NCBI GenBank assembly: GCA_022826505.1 | Contig: JAJDUQ010000237.1 | Coordinates: forward strand, 1 to 33,282 | Direction of reading: 5' to 3' | Length of the DNA stretch: 33,282 bases | From: Gammaproteobacteria bacterium | GTDB taxonomy: Bacteria; Pseudomonadota; Gammaproteobacteria; HK1 | Shown here: positions 26,339-33,282 of the stretch, one piece after another | Numbering within the stretch: the stretch's first letter is position 1 | Layout: every line of letters starts with the position of its first letter | The notes under the pieces: generated by a model | What the model was told of the DNA's origin: nothing | Databases searched by the model: none | What the model saw: only the letters and a program-made list of their open reading frames with translations | Program-made: the position numbers and the translations under genes

Positions 26339-27190
26339 ATGGACGTGAGACGCATTGGCGTCATCGGCGCCGGAACGATGGGGCGGGGCATCGCCCAGGT
26401 GGGCGCAGCGAGCGGCTTCGAGGTGGTGATGAGCGATGTCGGCCCGGAGACGGTGCAGGCGGGGCTTGCCGCGATCGACAAGCAGCTCGCCCGGGTGGTG
26501 GAGAGGGAGCGCATGAGCGCGGCGGAGAAGGATGCGTTGCTCTCGCGCATCGAAACCGCCACCGGCATCGAGGCGATGGCCGGTACCGACGTCTGCATCG
26601 AGGCCGCCACCGAGAATCCCGACGTCAAGCTCCAGCTCTTCCGCGACCTCGAGTCGGTGTGCGGCGAGGACACGATCCTCGCGTCGAACACATCTTCGAT
26701 CTCGCTGACGAAAATCGCCGGTGCGTGTGCCCGTCCCGAGCGCGTGATCGGCATGCACTTCTTCAACCCGGTGCCGCTGATGAAGCTCGTCGAGATCATC
26801 CGAGCCATGCAGACGTCCGACGCGACGTTCGAGGCCGCGAAGGCGCTCGCGGACCGTCTCGGCAAGACCGCGGTCGCGGTAGCCGACAGCCCCGGGTTCG
26901 TGGTCAACCGGATGCTCGTGCCGATGATCAACGAGGCGGTCTACGCCTTCTCCGAGGGACTCGCCAGCGCGGAGGAGATCGATACCGCAATGAAGCTCGG
27001 ACTGAGCCACCCCATCGGGCCGCTGGCGCTCGCCGATCTCATCGGCATCGACGTGTGCCTGTACGTGATGGATGTGATGTACAGGGAGTTCTCGGATTCG
27101 AAGTACCGGCCCTGTCCGCTGCTGCGGAAGATGGTCGACGCGGGTCGGCTCGGACGCAAGAGCGGACGCGGGTTCTTCGAGTACGGTTGA
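26339..27190 (+). CDS. 3-hydroxyacyl-CoA (3-hydroxybutyryl-CoA) dehydrogenase
   Basis: This 283-aa NAD(P)-dependent enzyme oxidises or forms the 3-hydroxyl of short acyl-CoAs. The Rossmann motif GVIGAGTMGRG is at residues 7-17, the catalytic His140 is in GMHFFNPVPLMKLVEI with its Glu partner, and DSPGFVVNRML opens the helical C-terminal domain. SHPIGPLALADLIGIDVCLYVMDVM and the end GRKSGRGFFEYG are standard for Hbd/PaaH. GGAGG 4-8 nt upstream fixes the ATG at 26339. L-carnitine dehydrogenases are related and cannot be excluded, but the motifs are closer to Hbd. Confidence 0.93.
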   Translation: MDVRRIGVIGAGTMGRGIAQVGAASGFEVVMSDVGPETVQAGLAAIDKQLARVVERERMSAAEKDALLSRIETATGIEAMAGTDVCIEAATENPDVKLQLFRDLESVCGEDTILASNTSSISLTKIAGACARPERVIGMHFFNPVPLMKLVEIIRAMQTSDATFEAAKALADRLGKTAVAVADSPGFVVNRMLVPMINEAVYAFSEGLASAEEIDTAMKLGLSHPIGPLALADLIGIDVCLYVMDVMYREFSDSKYRPCPLLRKMVDAGRLGRKSGRGFFEYG

Positions 27191-27362
27191 AAGTGGTCGG
27201 GTAGTTGGCGCGCCGTCCACCGAGCCGCGTCGTGCGGCGCCTCGCATCGAGGGATGCAAGCGGCCTCGCGGAGACGCTCATTCCCTCGTTTGCGCCGTGG
27301 TTGCGGGGTTCGGCTCGGGCGCGAGCGTGGCCCACAAGTTCAACCAGGGAGGAATGGCAACG

Positions 27363-28484
27363 ATGATTCGTCCGCCGGCCGAAATTGGAATGCAGCTAGC
27401 CGACGTCGATACGCCGGCTCTGATCGTCGACCTCGACGCGTTCGAGCGCAACCTCGCCGCGATGGCGAACAATATCGCCGCCGCCGGGGTGCGAATCCGC
27501 CCGCACGCCAAGACCCACAAGTGCGCGGTGATCGCGCGCCGGCAGATGGCTCTCGGCGCGGTGGGAGTGTGCTGCCAGAAGGTGAGCGAAGCGCAGGCAC
27601 TCGTCCAGGCGGGGGTGCCCGACGTGCTGGTGAGCAACCAGGTGGTGGGAAGTCGCAAGATAGCGCACCTGATGGCGCTCTCGCGCGAGGCCAGGGTGGG
27701 AGTGTGCGTGGACGACGCCGGCAACACGGCCGAAATCGGAAAGGCGGCGGCGGCGCAGGGCATCGTCATCGACGTGCTCGTGGAAATCGACGTCGGAGCC
27801 GGACGTTGCGGTGTCCCGCCGGGGGAGGAGGCGCTTGCCCTCGCGCGCCAGGTCGCATCGACCGACGAGTTGCGGTTCGCGGGCCTGCAGGCGTACCACG
27901 GCAGCGCGCAGCACATTCGCGACTACGCCGAGCGGGGCCGAGCCATCGACTCGGCGGCTTCGATGACGCGCGCCACGGTCGAATCCCTGGCGCGCGAGGG
28001 CATCGAGTGCGAAACGGTGGCCGGAGCCGGCACCGGTACGTGGCAGTTCGAGGCGGCGAGCGGCGTGTACAACGAGCTGCAGGCGGGGTCGTACATCTTC
28101 ATGGACGTGGACTATGCGACGAATCTGGACGAGTCCGGCGCTCCCTTCACGGATTTCGAGCACTCCCTTTTCGTCTACTCGACGGTGATGAGCCGGCCGG
28201 TGCGCGAGCGTGCGGTTCTCGACGCCGGCCTGAAGGCGTTCGCCACGGACTGCGGCATGCCGAGGATGGCCGATTTCGAGTCGGTCGCCGTGCTCAAGGC
28301 ATCCGACGAGCACGGGGTGGTGGATCTGACCGCGTCGAACGCGAGCGTCGGTGTCGGCGACAAGGTCAGACTCGTCCCCGGCCACTGCGACCCGACCGTG
28401 AATCTCCACGACTGGTACGTCTGCGTACGCGGCGATCGGGTGGAAGCACTCTGGCCAATCGTGGCGCGCGGTTGCGTGTGGTAG
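27363..28484 (+). CDS. D-threonine/3-hydroxy-D-aspartate aldolase-like PLP enzyme (BhcC-like)
   Basis: This 373-aa alanine-racemase-fold enzyme has the DSD1/DTA layout. The PLP lysine lies in RPHAKTHK (probably Lys50), then VGVCCQKVSEAQAL, EIDVGAGRCGV, YNELQAGSYIFMDVDY, DAGLKAFATDCGMP and the metal motif PGHCDPTVNLHDWYV (His341/Asp343). The run of matches to 3-hydroxy-D-aspartate aldolase (BhcC), which makes glyoxylate and glycine, is stronger than to plain D-threonine aldolase from memory. AGGGAGG (27346-27352) suits ATG 27363 better than ATG 27354. No bhcA, bhcB or bhcD homologues are in the window. Confidence 0.88.
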   Translation: MIRPPAEIGMQLADVDTPALIVDLDAFERNLAAMANNIAAAGVRIRPHAKTHKCAVIARRQMALGAVGVCCQKVSEAQALVQAGVPDVLVSNQVVGSRKIAHLMALSREARVGVCVDDAGNTAEIGKAAAAQGIVIDVLVEIDVGAGRCGVPPGEEALALARQVASTDELRFAGLQAYHGSAQHIRDYAERGRAIDSAASMTRATVESLAREGIECETVAGAGTGTWQFEAASGVYNELQAGSYIFMDVDYATNLDESGAPFTDFEHSLFVYSTVMSRPVRERAVLDAGLKAFATDCGMPRMADFESVAVLKASDEHGVVDLTASNASVGVGDKVRLVPGHCDPTVNLHDWYVCVRGDRVEALWPIVARGCVW

Positions 28485-28525
28485 TACGCCCGCATCCAAC
28501 GTCATCAATCAGGAGAATCCGCATC

Positions 28526-28930
28526 ATGCCGCTTCTGCCTCTCATCGAATACGAAGACGCCGGCTCCGAGGTCCGTGCCGTCTACGACGACATCATGCGC
28601 ACGCGCGGAACCGACTGGGTCAACAACTTCTGGAAGGTGCTGGCCAACCATCCGGAGACGCTCGCGCGAGTGTGGGAGGACGTGAAGAACGTGATGAAGC
28701 CCGGCGCCCTCGACCCGCTGGTCAAGGAGATGGTCTACGTGGCGGTGAGCGCGACCAACAACTGCGAGTACTGCATTCACAGCCATACCGCCGGCGCGAG
28801 GGCGAAGGGCATGACCAACGAGATGTTCGCGGAGCTGATGGCGGTCACCGCACTGGCGAACGAGACCAACCGGCTCGCCAACGGGTTTCGGGTGCCGGTG
28901 GACGATGTCTTCCGGGGCTATCCGGACTGA
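28526..28930 (+). CDS. Carboxymuconolactone decarboxylase/AhpD-like protein
   Basis: This 134-aa all-helical protein has the AhpD signature CEYCIHSH (Cys80, Cys83, His87), preceded by VKEMVYVAVSATNN and followed by AGARAKGMTNEMFAELMAVTALAN. Members are peroxidase-like or decarboxylase relatives; the CxxC-x3-H site suggests redox activity, not lactone decarboxylation. AGGAG lies 11-15 nt upstream of ATG 28526. It sits between the aldolase (41 nt) and choline-sulfatase (34 nt), so an operon is likely. A role in that pathway cannot be read from the sequence. Confidence 0.88.
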   Translation: MPLLPLIEYEDAGSEVRAVYDDIMRTRGTDWVNNFWKVLANHPETLARVWEDVKNVMKPGALDPLVKEMVYVAVSATNNCEYCIHSHTAGARAKGMTNEMFAELMAVTALANETNRLANGFRVPVDDVFRGYPD

Positions 28931-28964
28931 ACGCGTCACGCAACTCGCCGCAGGAGCACGTGTG

Positions 28965-30482
28965 ATGGCCAAGCGCCCGAACCTTCTTCTCATCATGGCC
29001 GATCAGCTCGCGCCGCAGGTGCTGGCTGCCTACGGTCCTTCCAGGGTCCGGACCCCGCATCTCGATCGCCTCGCAGGGGAAGGTGTCGTGTTCGAGAACG
29101 CCTACTGCAACTATCCGCTCTGTGCGCCCGCGCGGTTCTCGATGCTGAGCGGGCGGCTGCCTTCGAAGATCGGGGCGTTCGACAACGCGGTCGAGTTTCC
29201 CGCGTCCATACCCACCTTTCACCACTATCTTCGCGTCGGCGGGTACCGGACCTGTCTGGCCGGCAAGATGCACTTCATCGGCCCCGACCAGCTCCACGGC
29301 TACGAAGAGCGGGTCAATACCGAGGTCTATCCGGCCGACTATCTGTGGACGCCGGACTGGCGGCTCGACGACGAGACCTGGCTCGAGTGGTACCACGACA
29401 TGAGTCGGGTGATCGAATCGGGTCCCTACCGGCGCAGCGTCAATGTCGCCTACGACGACGAGGTGGAGTTCGAGGCGGTCCGATGGCTGCACGAGCACGC
29501 GGACAGCGGGGACGACCGTCCGTTTGCGCTCACGGTCTCGTTCATCTCCCCCCACGATCCCTACCTCGCGCCGCCGTACTGGTGGGACTTGTACCGGGAC
29601 GTCGAGATCGATCCGCCCCGTATCGGGGACATTCCGTTCGAGACGCGTGACCCGCACAGCCGGCGGCACTGGTTCCTCACCGGTCGTCACCGGGCGGAGG
29701 TCGGCGAGTTGGACATCCTGCGCATGCGCCGGGCCTACTACGCGGTCACGAGCTACCTCGACGCGAAGGTCGGCAGGCTGATGGAGACCCTGCACGAGAT
29801 TGGCGCGGGAGACGACACGCTGGTCGTCTTCACGTCCGACCACGGCGATTCGCTGGGCGAGCGGGGGCTGTTCTTCAAGATGTCGTTCTTCGAGTGGTCG
29901 GTACGGGTGCCGCTGATTGTCCACGCGCCCTTCGCGTTCGCACCGCGGCGGGTGCGCGCCAACGTCTCTCACCTCGATCTCTTCCCGACCCTGCTCGAAG
30001 CGGCGGGCGACGGTGCGCTGCCGGAACTGGTGGCCCCGGTCGACGGCCGCTCGCTTGTGCCGCTTGCGTCCGGCGGCGGCCGCGATTGGCCGGACCTCGT
30101 GCGCGCGGAGTACACCGCCGAGGGTGTGAACCGGCCCCTGCTGATGGTGCGCAAGGGGCCGCACAAGCTGATTTGCAGTCCCGCGGATCCACCGATGCTG
30201 TTCCATCTGGACAACGATCCGGACGAGCTGCACAACCTCGCGGATGATCCCGCCTGCGCCGGCGTGCGTGCGGAGCTGGAAGCCATCGTCGCCGAAACCT
30301 GGCATGTCGAGACCCTGGAGACCGCGGTGCGCGACAGCCAGTCGGTGCGCCGCCTGGTCAGCGCCGCGCTCAACACCGGAACCCGCACATCGTGGGACCA
30401 TCAGCCGATGCGAGATGCGTCGCAACTCTATTTCCGCGAAAGCGGGGACATACAGGCGTCGTACGCGGGGACCGTGCGGTAA
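28965..30482 (+). CDS. betC: Choline-sulfatase
   Basis: This sulfatase of 505 aa hydrolyses choline-O-sulfate to choline and sulfate. The sulfatase signature PLCAPARFSMLSGR carries the Cys (Cys53) that is converted to formylglycine and Arg57. The metal Asp is in MADQL (Asp13), and TSDHGDSLGERG supplies further ligands. The block FDNAVEFPASIPTFHHYLR, GKMHFIGPDQLHGYEERV and VYPADYLWTPDW is the choline-sulfatase pattern, stronger than for general sulfatases. No signal peptide is seen, as usual for BetC. GGAG lies 9-12 nt before ATG 28965. The betaine pathway genes (betA/betB) are not in the window. Confidence 0.93.
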   Translation: MAKRPNLLLIMADQLAPQVLAAYGPSRVRTPHLDRLAGEGVVFENAYCNYPLCAPARFSMLSGRLPSKIGAFDNAVEFPASIPTFHHYLRVGGYRTCLAGKMHFIGPDQLHGYEERVNTEVYPADYLWTPDWRLDDETWLEWYHDMSRVIESGPYRRSVNVAYDDEVEFEAVRWLHEHADSGDDRPFALTVSFISPHDPYLAPPYWWDLYRDVEIDPPRIGDIPFETRDPHSRRHWFLTGRHRAEVGELDILRMRRAYYAVTSYLDAKVGRLMETLHEIGAGDDTLVVFTSDHGDSLGERGLFFKMSFFEWSVRVPLIVHAPFAFAPRRVRANVSHLDLFPTLLEAAGDGALPELVAPVDGRSLVPLASGGGRDWPDLVRAEYTAEGVNRPLLMVRKGPHKLICSPADPPMLFHLDNDPDELHNLADDPACAGVRAELEAIVAETWHVETLETAVRDSQSVRRLVSAALNTGTRTSWDHQPMRDASQLYFRESGDIQASYAGTVR

Positions 30483-30659
30483 ACCGGGAGAAGGCGATTC
30501 GCTTCGACGGGCTCGGAGCTGTGGCGGCGTACAGCTTCGAGGATGGTCGCCTATACTGACCGGGCTGGATGCCTGCGGGACCGACGAGTTCGGACTCATG
30601 TAGAGCCACCGGGGTTTGCGCATCATCACGCGGACGCGAGGGACGGGAAGGGGATGGTG

Positions 30660-30896
30660 ATGACTCCTGAAGCCTGGACGGTGATCGGCACCGGTGTGGT
30701 GCTCCTGATTGCGATCGCCGCGTCCAATCGGCAGCTTCGAAGCGAGATGAACGCGCTTCGCGGCGAGATGAACGAACTTCGCGGTCAGATGAACGGAATC
30801 CATGTCGAGATCGGCCGCCTGCGGGAACGCATGGCGAAGCTCGAAGGATTGCTCGAGGGTCTGCGCGAGGCCATATCCGGTCGCAAGGCCGCCTGA
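30660..30896 (+). CDS. Small membrane-anchored coiled-coil protein
   Basis: This 78-aa protein has one N-terminal membrane helix (WTVIGTGVVLLIAIAAS) and a heptad coiled coil (NRQLRSEMNALRGEMNELRG, then QMNGIHVEIGRLRERMAKLEGLLEGL). Two 21-nt DNA repeats encode EMNALRG and EMNELRG, with a partial third copy QMNGI. The start at 30660 has GGAAGGGG 6 nt upstream. The segment before it is unlike protein. Function unknown; the plan resembles small anchors or phage-like XhlA proteins. A TATACT (30552-30557) may be its -10 box. Confidence 0.72.
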   Translation: MTPEAWTVIGTGVVLLIAIAASNRQLRSEMNALRGEMNELRGQMNGIHVEIGRLRERMAKLEGLLEGLREAISGRKAA

Positions 30897-31031
30897 TTCG
30901 CGAGACGGCGGCAAGGCCGGCCTCGTCCGCAGCGTGGCCCCGGTGTGCTGCCACGCAGGGAGCCAGAGTGAACCGGACGACGGGGAACCGGGGTTCATGA
31001 GCGTGTAGACGGCCTGTTCCGGGACACTGCG

Positions 31032-31727
31032 ATGGAGAGACCGGGCAACGCGATCGCTGACGAGCTGCGCGGAATCGACCTGTTCGAGACGCTCGATCCG
31101 CGCCAGCTCCGAATCGTGATCGACAGTACCCGTGTCATTCGACTGGCCGACGGCGAGCGACTGTTCGACCACGGGCAGCCCGCCCGGCAGTTCTTCCACC
31201 TGCGCTCGGGTCAGCTCAAGCTGTTTCGCAGCTCGCCGAGCGGCGGCGAGAAGATCATCGAGATTGTCCAGCCCAAGGAGACCTTTGCGCAGGCGGTGAT
31301 ATTCATGGAGCCGAGCGGGGGCTATCCGGTCAGCGCCGAAGCGCTCCTGCCCAGCGTGCTGCTCGGATTCGACAACGAGGCGATGCGGGGCGTGCTGCGC
31401 GAGTCGGTGGACACCTGCTTCCGAATGCTCGCGAGCATGAGCCGCCGGCTCCGCCAGCAGGTTGACGAGATCGAAAGGCTGACCTTGCACCCCGCGGTTT
31501 CTCGCCTCGCCGGGTACCTGGTCGCGCAGGCGTCCACCGAAGTCCCCCAGCCCCACGGGGTCCACCTCACAGCTCCGAAGAACGTCATCGCCTCGCGCCT
31601 CGGCATTCAACCCGAGACCTTCTCGCGGGTTGCGGCGCGGTTGATGAAGGACGGCCTGATTCGTGTGCGGGGACAGGACGTCGTGCTGCTGGACATCGAG
31701 GGGTTGCGGGCTTGCGCCGAAGATTGA
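31032..31727 (+). CDS. Crp/Fnr-family regulator, DNR-like
   Basis: This 231-aa transcription factor has a cNMP-binding-type N-terminal fold (HLRSGQLKLFRSS, then EKIIEIVQPKETFAQA) and a C-terminal winged helix-turn-helix (KNVIASRLGIQPETFSRVAARL). The recognition helix has Glu195, Ser198 and Arg199 in ETFSR, the FNR set that reads TTGAY half sites. The N-terminus lacks the cysteine cluster of Fnr/Anr, so it is not an iron-sulfur oxygen sensor; DNR-type proteins sense NO through heme. Two FNR boxes lie 0.8-1.2 kb downstream. The ATG at 31032 has only a weak ribosome site. Confidence 0.9.
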   Translation: MERPGNAIADELRGIDLFETLDPRQLRIVIDSTRVIRLADGERLFDHGQPARQFFHLRSGQLKLFRSSPSGGEKIIEIVQPKETFAQAVIFMEPSGGYPVSAEALLPSVLLGFDNEAMRGVLRESVDTCFRMLASMSRRLRQQVDEIERLTLHPAVSRLAGYLVAQASTEVPQPHGVHLTAPKNVIASRLGIQPETFSRVAARLMKDGLIRVRGQDVVLLDIEGLRACAED

Positions 31728-31743
31728 GCGCGCGGACAGCCCC

Positions 31744-32442
31744 CTATCCCGCCGAGAGCACGGCGCGCTCCAGCTCGACGAACCGAGCCGCAATCGAATC
31801 TGCGTCGTGCGGCATGCCGAACAGTGCGACCAGCCGCCCGCGCGGGTCGATCAACATGATCGACGCGGTGTGATCGACGAGGTACGACCCGTCGGAATCC
31901 GGTTCGCCGCGGAAGAACACCGCCCCGACGTCACGAGCGAGCTTCGAGAGCTCGTCGTCGCTTCCGGTCACGCCGAGGAAATCCGGTCCGAACGACGGTA
32001 CGTAGCGCGCAAGATGCGCGATCGTGTCGCGGACCGGGTCGACCGAGACCAGCACGTGTTGCCGGGGAGTCGAGTTGGCCGCCGCGAGGTCGTGTTCGAC
32101 GCGGCGCAGGGTGGCGAGGGTGGTCGGGCAGATGTCCGGGCAGTGGGTGTAGCCGAAGAACATGAACGTCCATGTACCGTCGAGGCGTTCGCGCGTGAAT
32201 GCGCGGCCCTGGTGGTCGTACAGGGTGAACGCACCAATCGGGCGGGGATTCGGCCACAGCGTGCCCGGCAACGCCGGCGGCTCCGGGAGCGGCTCGCGCC
32301 GGGGCCCGTCCAACACCAGCCATCCGGCCCCCAGACCGAGCGTCGACGCCAGCACCAGCAGGGACGCGCGGCGCGTCCAGCGACGGGGGACCGGTGGTGA
32401 CGGTCCCGCCGAATCGGCGGGTCGGGTCGATTCGCAAGGCAT
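31744..32442 (-). CDS. SCO1/SenC copper chaperone
   Basis: This 232-aa membrane-anchored thioredoxin-like protein delivers copper, classically to the CuA site of cytochrome oxidase. An N-terminal anchor (RRASLLVLASTLGLGAGWLV) precedes FTLYDHQGRAFTRERLDG and the copper site GYTHCPDICPTT (Cys101, Cys105) with His191 in VDHTASIMLID. All three ligands are present. The chosen ATG at 32442 is the start nearest the anchor; the frame is open to 32583. The perfect FNR box at 32531-32544 lies 89 nt upstream, suitable for control. It is convergent with the regulator gene, 16 nt apart. Confidence 0.92.
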   Translation of the reverse strand: MPCESTRPADSAGPSPPVPRRWTRRASLLVLASTLGLGAGWLVLDGPRREPLPEPPALPGTLWPNPRPIGAFTLYDHQGRAFTRERLDGTWTFMFFGYTHCPDICPTTLATLRRVEHDLAAANSTPRQHVLVSVDPVRDTIAHLARYVPSFGPDFLGVTGSDDELSKLARDVGAVFFRGEPDSDGSYLVDHTASIMLIDPRGRLVALFGMPHDADSIAARFVELERAVLSAG

Positions 32443-32530
32443 CTCGAGTGAACTGATCGGTCGAGCGAACGTGTACGCAGCCCGTGAGGATGCGGGACGG
32501 TCATCCTGGAATGATGACGTGTCGCAATCG

Positions 32531-32544
32531 TTGATCGGGATCAA
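32531..32544. promoter_or_regulatory. Perfect FNR/DNR box, divergent
   Basis: TTGATCGGGATCAA is an exact TTGAT-N4-ATCAA FNR consensus in the 224-nt gap between the divergent SCO gene and the 59-aa gene. About 32 nt from its centre on each side lie weak -10-like hexamers (CAGGAT on the minus strand at 32503-32508, TAGCGT on the plus strand at 32567-32572), as in class II sites. Confidence 0.8.
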
Positions 32545-32666
32545 GGCCGGCGAACCACGGTGCGAATAGCGTTCCGTCGTCACCAGCCGAGGATGGCGCC
32601 CGCGACGGGGGTCACCGCTCGGCTCGTCACGCCGATTGAACGGAAACCACGAACGGGCGGCACGCC

Positions 32667-32846
32667 GTGTCAGCCATCTACTTCACGCTTGCCGGAATCG
32701 TTCTGTACCTGGCCGCCGACTGGTTGCTCGATCGTATCGAGGTCCGCCGCGGCGAACGTCTGGAACATCGCACCCTGGTGTTCTTCGGCATCCTCCTCGG
32801 TCTGGCGCTCGTCACCTTTCCGATGCTCCAGTCGCTGCTCGAGTGA
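32667..32846 (+). CDS. 59-aa two-helix membrane protein
   Basis: This frame has a GTG start, and an in-frame stop lies upstream at 32637, so the GTG is the only normal start. The sequence has helix one, IYFTLAGIVLYLAADWLLD, a charged turn RIEVRRGERLEHR, and helix two, TLVFFGILLGLALVTFPMLQSLL. GGGCGG lies 7-12 nt upstream. Family not recognised. Its position behind an FNR box, divergent from a copper chaperone, suggests a respiratory role. Confidence 0.7.
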   Translation: MSAIYFTLAGIVLYLAADWLLDRIEVRRGERLEHRTLVFFGILLGLALVTFPMLQSLLE

Positions 32847-32866
32847 CACGGGCAGCGGAATACCTC

Positions 32867-32910
32867 TTGACATAAATCAAGGTCAGGAAGTCTGCAAGCC
32901 GGCTTATATC
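32867..32910 (+). promoter_or_regulatory. FNR/DNR box with downstream -10
   Basis: TTGACATAAATCAA (32867-32880) fits TTGAY-N4-ATCAA. TATATC (32905-32910) lies about 34 nt from its centre, close to the class II distance of about 32 nt, and would place the start of transcription near 32916, 59 nt before the ATG of the 56-aa gene. Confidence 0.8.
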
Positions 32911-32974
32911 GCAGTGCAGCCGTCAGCGCGTCAGTACGGGTATCCGCGCGAACGGCCAACGAGGAGAGGGACCC

Positions 32975-33145
32975 ATGCCGGAGTCCGAAGAAGACCGGCC
33001 GGCCGAAGACGACGGCCGCATACCGTTCATGCAGCGCCTGCTCGACAACCCCTTTCTGCTGCTGTTCCTGGGGGTGGTCGTGCCCACCGTCTTCTACATG
33101 ATCTGGGGAATCATGGAGATCGTCCAGATTCCGGTCGCGCCCTAG
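32975..33145 (+). CDS. 56-aa single-helix membrane protein
   Basis: An acidic N-terminus (PESEEDRPAEDDGR) leads to LLDNPFLLLFLGVVVPTVFY, a membrane helix, and ends MIWGIMEIVQIPVAP. GAGGAGAGGG at 32961-32970 is a strong ribosome site, 4 nt before the ATG. The family is not recognised, but such short proteins occur in respiratory gene clusters (recollection, not verified). It follows the second FNR box, so it is likely the first gene of an oxygen- or NO-controlled unit that runs out of the window. Confidence 0.75.
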   Translation: MPESEEDRPAEDDGRIPFMQRLLDNPFLLLFLGVVVPTVFYMIWGIMEIVQIPVAP

Positions 33146-33177
33146 CCCATCTTTACCCAATTGTGGGTCGCGATGGG
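33146..33177 (+). terminator. Nested hairpin after the 56-aa gene
   Basis: CCCATC (33146-33151)/GATGGG (33172-33177) encloses ACCCA (33155-33159)/TGGGT (33164-33168) with a 4-nt loop. There is no T-run. It begins at the base after the stop codon, so it may be a terminator-like or processing signal. Confidence 0.4.
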
Positions 33178-33282
33178 TCGGATCAGCCCGAAATTCGCTG
33201 ATTTTGGCATATAACCGATTGATTCTTGGTCGAGATGGCTGATGTAGTGCCATAATATTGTCTATATGTGTTGCACCACACC
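33178..33282. promoter_or_regulatory. AT-rich control-like region at the window edge
   Basis: No gene is visible. ATGGC (33235-33239) and GCCAT (33249-33253) form an inverted repeat with a 9-nt centre, followed by ATAATATTG. The region is AT-richer than the average and may hold the promoter of the next gene outside the window. Confidence 0.3.

Noticed and set aside
23967..30482. A complete beta-hydroxyaspartate cycle
   Set aside because: Only a BhcC-like aldolase is present; the aminotransferase, dehydratase and iminosuccinate reductase are not in the window.
28845..31793. A 982-codon open frame on the minus strand opposite choline-sulfatase and the Crp/Fnr gene
   Set aside because: It lies antisense to genes with clear family motifs, and its translation is His/Arg/Gln-rich without any domain. 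Long antisense frames are expected in DNA with GC-rich third positions.

Overview
The window is GC-rich DNA, packed with protein genes on both strands, from a member of the Pseudomonadota. The case rests on Hsp33, ExoIII, malate synthase G, SCO1/SenC, an FNR/DNR-type regulator and FNR boxes, IS110 debris and a HicAB module. Class is not resolvable by eye; a metabolically versatile heterotroph, possibly marine or host-associated (choline-sulfatase, dipeptide-type ABC uptake), is an inference. I saw no rRNA, tRNA or CRISPR array.

Layout. (1) 265-8869, + strand: a peptide/nickel-type ABC importer with its two ATPases first, then hyuA/hyuB (hydantoinase/oxoprolinase), then the two permeases. No substrate-binding protein gene is in the window. 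(2) 9027-13140: a small lipoprotein, a sirtuin (- strand), exonuclease III, a 66-aa membrane protein (- strand) and an unrecognised coil-TM-TM-coil protein. (3) 13250-16777: an acyl-CoA thioesterase, a GH43-like beta-propeller protein and a gamma-glutamyltransferase-family Ntn hydrolase. (4) 16829-21300, accessory block: a GntR/FCD remnant, three lipoproteins in visibly more AT-rich DNA (one TbpB-like with a poly-Gly tether), a broken IS110 transposase, and hicB with a 5'-truncated hicA too short for routine ORF calling. (5) 21297-23804: an HDHD3-like HAD protein divergent from Hsp33, then a DsbA/HCCA-isomerase-like protein. (6) 23967-30482: malate synthase G (- strand), 3-hydroxyacyl-CoA dehydrogenase, a 3-hydroxy-D-aspartate/D-threonine aldolase (BhcC-like), an AhpD-like protein and choline-sulfatase. 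(7) 30660-33282: a small membrane coiled-coil protein, a DNR-type Crp/Fnr regulator, a SCO1 copper chaperone (- strand) and two unlisted small membrane proteins (59 and 56 aa). Two perfect FNR boxes lie in this last part.

How the parts may work together. The importer plus HyuAB and the GGT-family enzyme suggest uptake and opening of peptide-like or cyclic amide nitrogen compounds. Choline-sulfatase can yield choline, whose usual catabolism leads through betaine to glycine; the aldolase links glycine and glyoxylate, and malate synthase G removes glyoxylate. The right edge looks like the beginning of a low-oxygen or nitrogen-oxide respiratory locus: an FNR-type regulator whose recognition helix fits the two TTGAY-N4-ATCAA boxes, a copper chaperone, and small membrane proteins leading out of the window. 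The most novel-looking items are that small-protein/FNR-box locus, the lipoprotein island and the truncated HicA.
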